NCBI GenBank assembly: GCA_025355875.1 | Contig: JANXYV010000126.1 | Location: 1 to 64,000 of the forward strand | DNA: 64,000 nucleotides | DNA from: Prolixibacteraceae bacterium | GTDB taxonomy: Bacteria > Bacteroidota > Bacteroidia > Bacteroidales > Prolixibacteraceae | Direction: 5' to 3' | In this document: positions 1 to 6,669 of the stretch, piece after piece | Layout of the letters: each line of letters opens with the position of its first letter | How positions within the stretch are numbered: position 1 is the first letter of the stretch | Position numbers and translations under genes: made by a program | The notes under the pieces: generated by a model | What the model was told of the DNA's origin: nothing | The model's database searches: none | Seen by the model: the letters and a program-made list of their open reading frames with translations, nothing else

Positions 1-96
1 GCCTCTACCTTGGATGTCATATTTCTTACTTCGAGATGTGGTAATTTCTTGTAAGATAATGATATTCAGGGTATTATGCAAATTTTAACGAACTTA
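1..96. other. left edge, no gene supported
   Basis: AT-rich DNA at the window edge. Every plus-strand frame closes within about 90 bases, and no recognisable protein end was found. It may be the tail of a gene lying to the left or simple intergenic DNA; I cannot tell which. Confidence 0.4.
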
Positions 97-127
97 TTTG
101 GTTGATCTTCAGCTATTTATATTTTTG
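97..127 (+). promoter_or_regulatory. Bacteroidota-type promoter for the nuclease/MBL cassette
   Basis: TTTG at 97-100 is followed by exactly 19 bases and then TATTTTTG at 120-127. This matches the published Bacteroides sigma-factor consensus of TTTG, 19-21 bases, TAnnTTTG. The expected start of transcription is near 133, about 45 bases before the first start codon at 178. The cassette therefore probably has its own promoter instead of depending on genes to the left. Confidence 0.65.
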
Positions 128-177
128 TCATGTACTAAGAACTTTGAGTAAATTTAAAACCACTAAAAACTAAAGTC

Positions 178-876
178 ATGACTACAGTCGAAATTAGAAA
201 TGCAATGGAACAATTGCAGGCAATTGCAGTTAATACCAATAAAAAGACAAGAGATAAGATTCAATTGTATATCACTAAGATGGATGAACCTATCCTTTTT
301 TGGCCAGCTCATCCGGGTGATTTTGTTGCAAGTGTTGCCAATTGGGATAGCGAAACAGGATACCAACGAAAAATACTAAGATCATTGGTGTCTATAATAG
401 GAAAGGAACAAGTTAGTTGGTGTGATATTGAAATACCTGTTGTTTTTGGAAATTATCCTAGAAGACCTTGTCTTGATTTGTTGGGACATGTTAATGGAAA
501 TAAACTCGTTATCTGTGAATTAAAATATGGACTAAATGGTGATAATCCATTAATTGCCGGAGCTCAAATTCTTTTCTATTATTTTATGATTTTAAGTAAT
601 CTTGATAACTTTAGAGTCAACAATATTTTGCATACCAATGCGATAAATCCAGAAAACATTCATTGGGAATACTCAGAAGATAATGATCGAATAGAAATTC
701 TTGTTGCTGCAAATCAAAACTATTGGGAACAATATGCTGGAGAGAATTGGTTTAGAAATCAAAATGAGAGACATTCAAGAACCGCAATTTTGAATATTTT
801 CGAAGGATTTGGTGTAAAATTTTATCAGGCACAAGAGAATTCAGATAAAACTTTTACATGGACAAAAATCCAATAG
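178..876 (+). CDS. PD-(D/E)XK nuclease-like protein
   Basis: A 232-residue protein without signal peptide or membrane segment. The central part shows the restriction-like nuclease signature: Asp100 (RPCLDLLG), then E-L-K with Glu114 and Lys116 at the end of a beta strand (LVICELKYG), then Gln130 in the following helix (AGAQILFYYF). This D...ExK...Q order is that of RecB/NucS-like nucleases, which cut DNA or RNA using a metal ion. The N-terminal 90 residues are not recognised. Its last 19 bases overlap the next gene, so the two are probably translationally coupled. Base composition is clearly AT-richer than the genes from 3363 onward, which suggests acquisition by transfer. The fold is inferred from motif order only; the substrate is unknown. 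Confidence 0.6.
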   Translation: MTTVEIRNAMEQLQAIAVNTNKKTRDKIQLYITKMDEPILFWPAHPGDFVASVANWDSETGYQRKILRSLVSIIGKEQVSWCDIEIPVVFGNYPRRPCLDLLGHVNGNKLVICELKYGLNGDNPLIAGAQILFYYFMILSNLDNFRVNNILHTNAINPENIHWEYSEDNDRIEILVAANQNYWEQYAGENWFRNQNERHSRTAILNIFEGFGVKFYQAQENSDKTFTWTKIQ

Positions 877-2087
877 CATTAACCATCCACCGTGGCACTA
901 ACCAAATTGGCGGTAGCTGTGTTGAAATGGCTACCGCCAATACCAGAATACTGATCGACATTGGTTTGCCGCTTGACAGTATTGTTAAAAAGCCGGAGGA
1001 CAGGAAACAATATCTACCAAAGATTGAAGGGTATTTTGATGCGGTGTTTATCAGCCATTACCACCAGGATCATCATGGCTTGGTTTCAGAAATCGACCCG
1101 TCCATCCCGGTTTATGTTAGTGCCGGAACTGCAAAGATGTTCGGAATCAACACGGTATTTCTACAAATGCCCAAAGTTGAAAACCTTCGGATTATTGACA
1201 CACAAACACCGGTTATCATTGGTGATATCAAGGTAACTGCTTTTACAGTTGACCATTCGGCTTACGATGCAATGGCTTTTCTGATCGAAGCTGAAGGCAA
1301 ACGAATCTTATACAGCGGTGACATCCGAACCCACGGTGTAAAAGGAGTCATGTATAAAAACTTGCCGCAAGATGTGGATTACCTGATTTTGGAAGGAACC
1401 AATATTGGCAAATCGGAATACAAAAGCAAAACCGAAAAACAGATTAAAGATCAATTTGTTAAGCTATTCAAAAAATATCCTGACCGAATCAATTACGTTT
1501 GGTCTTCAGGCCAGAACATAGACAGGTTGGTTCAGATATATAGTGCCAGCCTGAAAACCGGAAAAACGTTTGTAGCCGATTTGTACGTGGCCAATGTGCT
1601 GCACGAAATACACCAGTTGAATCCAAAAATTCCTTCGCCTAATTCACATCCTAATTTTCGTGTTTGGTATGAAAAATATCAGAAATTGAAGGGAAATGAG
1701 AATCTTGCATTTCGAATGAAACGCTTCAAAATCAAAAGCAAGGAAATAGCCGAATCGCCTGAAAAATATGTTGTTATCATACGTCCGACTCAATTGGAAT
1801 ATATTCAAAAAATTAATGCAGCACAAGCTAATGTGGTGACTTCCATTTGGAAACAATATGAAATAATGACTCGAAATGAATCGTTTTTTGATTGGGTCGC
1901 ACGAAAAGGCTACCAAAAAAACTATTACCACACAAGTGGCCATGCCGACAATGAGGGTTTAAAAAGTATTGTTTCGCATATTTCCCCAAAGACAATAATT
2001 CCAATTCACACTGAAAATAAAGCTATGTTTCCCGGATTATTTGATCAAGTAATCTTGCTTGAGGATGGAGAAGTATTTGAATTATAA
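858..2087 (+). CDS. beta-CASP metallo-beta-lactamase fold RNase-like protein
   Basis: 409 residues, cytoplasmic. The metallo-beta-lactamase metal site is clear: HYHQDH at residues 67-72 (His67, His69, Asp71, His72), a later DHS, the SGD of motif 4, and a C-terminal PIHTEN. The stretch HTSGHADNEGL followed by IIPIHTE is the arrangement seen in RNase J and other beta-CASP nucleases (TSGHA then PVHGE). At 409 residues it is shorter than housekeeping RNase J (about 550 or more) and lacks its extended C-terminal region, so it is probably an accessory nuclease. It starts inside the end of the upstream nuclease-like gene (19-base overlap) and is followed after 22 bases by an unknown gene, making a three-gene operon. 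RNA is the likely substrate by family; DNA cannot be excluded. Confidence 0.75.
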   Translation: MDKNPIALTIHRGTNQIGGSCVEMATANTRILIDIGLPLDSIVKKPEDRKQYLPKIEGYFDAVFISHYHQDHHGLVSEIDPSIPVYVSAGTAKMFGINTVFLQMPKVENLRIIDTQTPVIIGDIKVTAFTVDHSAYDAMAFLIEAEGKRILYSGDIRTHGVKGVMYKNLPQDVDYLILEGTNIGKSEYKSKTEKQIKDQFVKLFKKYPDRINYVWSSGQNIDRLVQIYSASLKTGKTFVADLYVANVLHEIHQLNPKIPSPNSHPNFRVWYEKYQKLKGNENLAFRMKRFKIKSKEIAESPEKYVVIIRPTQLEYIQKINAAQANVVTSIWKQYEIMTRNESFFDWVARKGYQKNYYHTSGHADNEGLKSIVSHISPKTIIPIHTENKAMFPGLFDQVILLEDGEVFEL

Positions 2088-2109
2088 ATGATTATAAAAA
2101 AAACCGGCA

Positions 2110-2832
2110 ATGACAAAAATTGACAGCTTAACAAAGGACCAAATTGTAAATGGACAATTACCGCTAATTGAATTATTGGACAATTCGTTTTATTATCCCT
2201 CATGCGGATTTGACGGCGGAATTATAAAACATTATTCGAAACAAATTCAAAGCTTTATCTACTGTGACTATGCAACCGGCGAAGATAGATTGATGAGTCA
2301 ATTAGACACCTTTCATGGATATCAGATAGTAGGACACAGACAAGTACAAGAAAAAGAGTTAATTCCGCAGGGGTGGCAAATGCAACCGCCACCTCATTTT
2401 GACATTCGGGAATACTACAAATATAAGGATTCCTTCATGAAGCCATTTGCCCATTGGGCAGTTTATGAAAGACTTGAAAACTTTGATGATAAACATGGTC
2501 CTAAAAAAATCAGTTTACTTTACATTGGTGGTGAGGGAGTAGCAACTTATCAAGCGCTATACTGGGCAAATAAAAAGACTGCAAAAGTTCTGGCAATCAT
2601 ACAGCCCGGAACAGGTTTTGGCCTTAATTGGACAGATTTCAGAGATAGAAACGGTGCTTTGGCTTGGGTAATATTCCAAAATAAATATGGAACACCTGAC
2701 ACTATATTTTATGGTGGAATAGGTTCTGGGTACGATGACTTTAATTGGAAGGAATATCAACTTGAAGAACGAATACGATCATATTATGGTGTACATCAAT
2801 CTGGAGAGGTGACAATTTGGAGAAGGAAATAA
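2110..2832 (+). CDS. uncharacterised 240-residue protein of the nuclease/MBL cassette
   Basis: A soluble 240-residue protein I cannot assign. Visible features are FYYPSCGFDGG near residues 27-37, an aromatic-rich middle (PPPHFDIREYYKYKD), the hydrophobic strand ISLLYIGGEGVATYQALYW near 136-155, and a C-terminal YGTPDTIFYGGIGSGYDDF. The glycine-rich segment does not form a Walker motif. No signal peptide or transmembrane segment is seen. It follows the beta-CASP gene by 22 bases in the same direction and shares its AT-rich composition, so it is probably the third gene of the same operon and may be an accessory or sensor subunit. That role is inference from position only. Confidence 0.6.
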   Translation: MTKIDSLTKDQIVNGQLPLIELLDNSFYYPSCGFDGGIIKHYSKQIQSFIYCDYATGEDRLMSQLDTFHGYQIVGHRQVQEKELIPQGWQMQPPPHFDIREYYKYKDSFMKPFAHWAVYERLENFDDKHGPKKISLLYIGGEGVATYQALYWANKKTAKVLAIIQPGTGFGLNWTDFRDRNGALAWVIFQNKYGTPDTIFYGGIGSGYDDFNWKEYQLEERIRSYYGVHQSGEVTIWRRK

Positions 2833-2945
2833 GCCCAAATGAATTTACTTTCCGGCAAAGTCGGTGATTCATACTTCGGGATTTGAGTTTTTGATACAAA
2901 ATCCATCCACTTTTCTGGTTTAATATCTCAATATTATAGCTTCAA

Positions 2946-3140
2946 AAATCCTGAAAGGATTTAATTTGAATAACCGCCGGCGAAACCGGCGGTTAAGAAT
3001 GCGATATGCTTTAGAACCCTGATAAGGGTTCAATAATGATTCGTTAACTTATATTGAACCCATAAGAGGGTTCAAGTCTGGCGTGCTTTATTTTTCCCAA
3101 ATTTTATTTGGGGCTATTCACATTTAACCACTTCGTGGTT
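2946..3140. repeat. array of five short AACC...GGTT-type hairpins
   Basis: Five separate perfect inverted repeats lie in the gap after the cassette: AAATCCT/AGGATTT (2946-2962), AACCGCCGG/CCGGCGGTT (2972-2994), GAACCCT/AGGGTTC (3014-3031), GAACCC/GGGTTC (3056-3073) and AACCAC/GTGGTT (3126-3140). Loops are 3-6 bases. Four of the five share an AACC...GGTT core. There is no strong T tract, so they do not look like ordinary terminators. They resemble REP-like palindromic intergenic clusters. The rest of the 2833-3362 gap is AT-rich with no gene seen. Confidence 0.6.
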
Positions 3141-3313
3141 TCAAGTTATTTTATACAAACCCTAAGTATTAAGGATTATTTTCTCAACCAATCTCTTGTG
3201 CAATCGTTTGTTCACAAAAAATGAGCTCATAATCAGTTAATTTAAACGAAATATTTTATAAAATTTTTTGGGATATTTTTTTTATGTTGGCGAGTTGCTC
3301 ACCATATTTTCTG

Positions 3314-3321
3314 TACTTTTG
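3314..3321 (+). promoter_or_regulatory. probable -7 element of the pta operon
   Basis: TACTTTTG matches TAnnTTTG about 42 bases before the pta start codon. Candidate -33 TTG triplets lie at 3287-3289 and 3295-3297, but their spacings (24 and 16 bases) are outside the usual 19-21, so only the -7 box is well supported. Confidence 0.4.
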
Positions 3322-3362
3322 ATTCAAACATTTTACCCGATAGTTTAAACCTTTAACCAACG

Positions 3363-4367
3363 ATGGAAATCTTAAAACGTGTCTATCAGAACGCCCAAAA
3401 ATATCAGAAGAGGATAGTCCTGCCTGAAGGAGTTGAGCCAAGAACCCTTCAAGCTACAGAAATCGTTCTGAAACAAAAACTTGCCCAGATCATTCTTTTG
3501 GGAAATCCGGAAGAAATTAATCAGGTTGCTGCCGAAATCGGAGTTGATATTGAAGGAGCCACTTTTGTTGATCCCAAAACCGATCCACGAAGAGAAAAAT
3601 ATGTTGAATTGATGTTGGGAATCCGCAAAGGCAAAGGATTGACTCGCGAGGCAGCCTTTGAATTGCTGAATGATCCGCTATATTTTGCGCCTTTGATGAT
3701 CAAGAGCGGTGATGCCGACGGTGAACTGGCTGGCGCAATTAATGCAACTGGCGATGTTCTGCGCCCTGCACTTCAATATGTCAAGACCCTGCCGGGTGTT
3801 TCAGTAGTCTCCGGAGCTTTTCTGATGATGGTGAACGATCCGCATTTTGGTCACGAAGGAATTCTTGTTTTCGCCGATTGTGCGGTACTTCCTGAACCCA
3901 CAGAACAACAATTGGCTGAAATAGCTGTAACAACAGCTCGCACCGCCAAAGCTATTGTTGGGATGGATCCCAGGGTGGCCATGCTCAGTTTTTCGACCAT
4001 GGGAAGCGCGCAGCATCCGCTGGTTGATAAAATGGCCAATGCAACCCGAATCGCCCGCGGGATGGATCCGGACTTAAAAATTGATGGTGAAATGCAGCTC
4101 GATGCCGCGCTGATTCCGGAAGTTGGACGTTTAAAAGCGCCTGAAAGCGAAGTGGCCGGACGTGCAAATATTCTGGTTTTTCCCGGATTGGAATCAGCCA
4201 ATATCGGGTATAAACTGGTTCAGAGGCTGGCAAAGGCTGAAGCAGTTGGCCCTATTTTGCAGGGAATGGCCGCGCCAATCAACGATCTTTCGCGGGGATG
4301 CTCGGTGAGTGATATTGTGAATATGGTTGCCATTACCGCTAATCAGGCTGCAGCACTTTTCGAATAA
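3363..4367 (+). CDS. pta: phosphate acetyltransferase
   Basis: Transfers the acetyl group of acetyl-CoA to phosphate to give acetyl phosphate, the substrate of acetate kinase, in the cytoplasm. The 334-residue length and the run from RIVLPEGVEPRTLQA through DADGELAGAINATGDVLRPALQ to VFPGLESANIGYKLVQRL and GPILQGMAAPINDLSRGCS are characteristic of the short class I enzyme made of the catalytic domain only, without the N-terminal DRTGG regulatory domain of long Pta. It is the first of three plus-strand genes (spacings 21 and 36 bases) ending with ackA, so substrate-level ATP formation from acetyl-CoA is the obvious role. The start at 3363 gives the expected N-terminus. Confidence 0.93.
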   Translation: MEILKRVYQNAQKYQKRIVLPEGVEPRTLQATEIVLKQKLAQIILLGNPEEINQVAAEIGVDIEGATFVDPKTDPRREKYVELMLGIRKGKGLTREAAFELLNDPLYFAPLMIKSGDADGELAGAINATGDVLRPALQYVKTLPGVSVVSGAFLMMVNDPHFGHEGILVFADCAVLPEPTEQQLAEIAVTTARTAKAIVGMDPRVAMLSFSTMGSAQHPLVDKMANATRIARGMDPDLKIDGEMQLDAALIPEVGRLKAPESEVAGRANILVFPGLESANIGYKLVQRLAKAEAVGPILQGMAAPINDLSRGCSVSDIVNMVAITANQAAALFE

Positions 4368-4388
4368 ATAAACTCAAACCCAATCAAT

Positions 4389-5363
4389 ATGCCGAGTGAA
4401 GTGATTTACGAACCAATCGAAGAATTTGGTTTAAGTGAGAAGAGAAAGAGCAAGACCCTCTTTTCCAAAATTGGGATCGTGGGTTGTGGTCTGGTTGGCC
4501 AGAACATTGCCCGTGTGGCCAGTTTCTATGGAATCGAAGTCGTTTTCATCGAAATTTCGGAAGAAAAAATTCTCGAGGCCTATAAAAATATTGAAAAAGT
4601 TCTGAATGAACGGATCGAGCATTGGGGGATAACTCTTGGGGAGAAAAGAGCTATTTTGTCCAGGATCAAGGGAACTCTTGAATATAAAGACCTGGTCGGT
4701 TGCGATTTCGTTATCGAAGCCATCCGGGCCATCGACCGCGGAGGAAAAATCAGGGAAAGAAAAGAAATTCTTCACAAAATTGAAGCGGTGGTCGATCCGG
4801 AATGCATTATTGCCACTCATTCCACAACCATTGTCATTACCGAGCTTTCTTCGGATTTGCAGTATCGCGACCGTTGTGTGAGTTTGCATTTTTTCATCAA
4901 TTCTCAGGAAGCCCGAATTGTCGAAGTGGTCAGAGGTTTATATACCACCGACGAATCCTACCAGAAGGTTTGCAAGTTCGTTTCGTTGATCAACCGGAAA
5001 ATTGTACCGGTTCAGGAATCGGCAGGACTGGTAAGCGTCAGGATATTCGTAGTTCTTTTAAACGAGGCCTGCGAAATTCTCATGGAAGGAATTTCAAACG
5101 TGGACGACATTGACCAGACGATGAAAATTGGGTTCGGAATGCGTCTCGGACCTTTCGAATTGGCCGATAAAATGGGTCTTGATAAAGTTCTCCGCTGGAT
5201 GGACAACATCTACAATGAGTTCGGCGATCTGCGCTATAAACCCAATCCATACCTCCGGAAGTTGGTTCGTGCCAAACATTTGGGAATTGAATGTGGCGAC
5301 GGATTTTATAAATACGATGAGAATGGGAAAATAATTCTCCAGCCAAATAATCAAAAGTGCTGA
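4389..5363 (+). CDS. 3-hydroxyacyl-CoA dehydrogenase (3-hydroxybutyryl-CoA dehydrogenase-like)
   Basis: NAD-dependent oxidoreductase of the Hbd/FadB family, interconverting 3-hydroxyacyl-CoA and 3-oxoacyl-CoA. The Rossmann fingerprint GCGLVG is at residues 32-37 with an acidic residue after strand 2 (VVFIEIS). The catalytic pair is visible as His167 in SLHFF and Glu179 in IVEVVRG, and the C-terminal dimerisation domain holds FGMRLGPFELADKMGLDKVL and GDGFYKYDENGK. The usual HFFNP is HFFIN here, and there is a roughly 25-residue N-terminal extension before the Rossmann fold, both slightly atypical. It lies between pta and ackA in one operon, pointing to a four-carbon acyl-CoA branch linked to acid production. 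Confidence 0.8.
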   Translation: MPSEVIYEPIEEFGLSEKRKSKTLFSKIGIVGCGLVGQNIARVASFYGIEVVFIEISEEKILEAYKNIEKVLNERIEHWGITLGEKRAILSRIKGTLEYKDLVGCDFVIEAIRAIDRGGKIRERKEILHKIEAVVDPECIIATHSTTIVITELSSDLQYRDRCVSLHFFINSQEARIVEVVRGLYTTDESYQKVCKFVSLINRKIVPVQESAGLVSVRIFVVLLNEACEILMEGISNVDDIDQTMKIGFGMRLGPFELADKMGLDKVLRWMDNIYNEFGDLRYKPNPYLRKLVRAKHLGIECGDGFYKYDENGKIILQPNNQKC

Positions 5364-5399
5364 ATTTCAATAGACTGAAAAATTTATAAATCAAAACAG

Positions 5400-6605
5400 A
5401 TGAAGATTCTGGTTTTAAATTGCGGAAGTAGTTCGATCAAATATCAGCTTTTTAGCATGACCAACCGAGTGGTGATTGCCAAGGGAGGCATTGAGAAGCT
5501 TGGAATGAAAGGCAGTTTTTTGAAGCATGTTCGTCAGGATGGACAGGTAGTCGTTTTTGAAGGTGAAATTTTGGATCATAAAATTGGTGTCGAATATATA
5601 TTAGGCGTTTTGACCAGTAAAAAACATGGTTGTCTGAAAAGCCTTGCTGAATTGGATGCAGTTGGACATCGCGTGGTTCATGGAGGAGAACGATTTAATT
5701 CGAGCGTATTATTAACCGAAGATGTTCTTGCCGAAGTTACCAAATGTATTGATATTGCTCCACTTCACAATCCGCCTAACCTGAAAGGGATCAGGGCTAT
5801 GGAAGAATTGATCCCGGGAATTCAGCAGGTTGGTGTTTTTGATACGGCTTTTCATCAAACCATGGAGCCGAAAGCTTACATGTACGGTATCCCGTATGTG
5901 CTTTATAAAAAGCACGGCGTCCGCCGCTATGGTTTTCATGGCACCAGCCACCGTTATGTGTCCAAAAGAGCCTGCGAATTGCTTGGTGTTGATTACAATA
6001 CCCGGAAAATTATTTCCTGCCATTTAGGTAACGGAGCTTCAGTGGCTGCCATAAAAAACGGAAAATCGTTTGATACTTCCATGGGATTTACTCCGGTTGA
6101 AGGCCTGGTGATGGGTACCCGCTCGGGTGATCTGGATGTGGGTGTGGTTCTGTACATCATGGAAAAAGAAGAAATTGGCATCCGATCGGCGAACACACTT
6201 TTTAATAAACATGCCGGAATGCTTGGAATCACAGGGATTTCATCGGATATGCGCGAGATTGAAACTGCCAAAGCAAACGGAAACGAACTGGCGGCGCTGG
6301 CACTCGATATGTACAATTATAAAGTAAAAAAATACATCGGTTCATATATTGCCGCCATGGGAGGATTGGATATCCTGATATTGACCGGAGGAATTGGAGA
6401 AAATGCAAGCACTACGCGCGAAGGAATATGCTGCGACCTGGATTTTCTGGGAATTTCGCTCGATTACGAGAAAAATAAAGGTTTCCGGAGCGAAGGAATT
6501 ATAAGTACTCCGGAATCAAAAGTCAAAATCATGGTGGTTCCTACCGATGAGGAACTGGTGATTGCACTGGATACTGAAGAAATTGTGAATGCTCTGAAAA
6601 AATAA
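5400..6605 (+). CDS. ackA: acetate kinase
   Basis: Converts acetyl phosphate and ADP to acetate and ATP. The 401-residue protein has the ASKHA-fold acetokinase signatures: KILVLNCGSSSIKYQLF at the N-terminus (Asn7 of the phosphate-binding turn), GHRVVHGGERF, the catalytic-region GFHGTSHRYV, the adenosine-binding HLGNGASVAAIKNGKS, GLVMGTRSGDLDVGV and the C-terminal LTGGIGENA. Length equals the family norm. It is the last gene of the pta-hbd-ackA operon and is followed by a strong bidirectional terminator. Confidence 0.96.
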   Translation: MKILVLNCGSSSIKYQLFSMTNRVVIAKGGIEKLGMKGSFLKHVRQDGQVVVFEGEILDHKIGVEYILGVLTSKKHGCLKSLAELDAVGHRVVHGGERFNSSVLLTEDVLAEVTKCIDIAPLHNPPNLKGIRAMEELIPGIQQVGVFDTAFHQTMEPKAYMYGIPYVLYKKHGVRRYGFHGTSHRYVSKRACELLGVDYNTRKIISCHLGNGASVAAIKNGKSFDTSMGFTPVEGLVMGTRSGDLDVGVVLYIMEKEEIGIRSANTLFNKHAGMLGITGISSDMREIETAKANGNELAALALDMYNYKVKKYIGSYIAAMGGLDILILTGGIGENASTTREGICCDLDFLGISLDYEKNKGFRSEGIISTPESKVKIMVVPTDEELVIALDTEEIVNALKK

Positions 6606-6620
6606 GATTCGAAACCGATA

Positions 6621-6660
6621 GCCATAAAAAAAGCGCCCGATCAGGCGCTTTTTTTATGGC
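6621..6660. terminator. bidirectional intrinsic terminator between ackA and the M16 peptidase gene
   Basis: A perfect 17-bp inverted repeat (arms 6621-6637 and 6644-6660, loop CGATCA). The GC core AGCGCC/GGCGCT is flanked by A7 and T7, so it gives a stem followed by a U-tract on both strands. It sits in the 64-base gap between two convergent genes and can serve both. Confidence 0.9.
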
Positions 6661-6669
6661 TAAAATTCT

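Noticed and set aside
2946-3140. CRISPR array
   Set aside because: The hairpins differ in sequence and spacing; there are no identical repeats with unique spacers and no cas genes.
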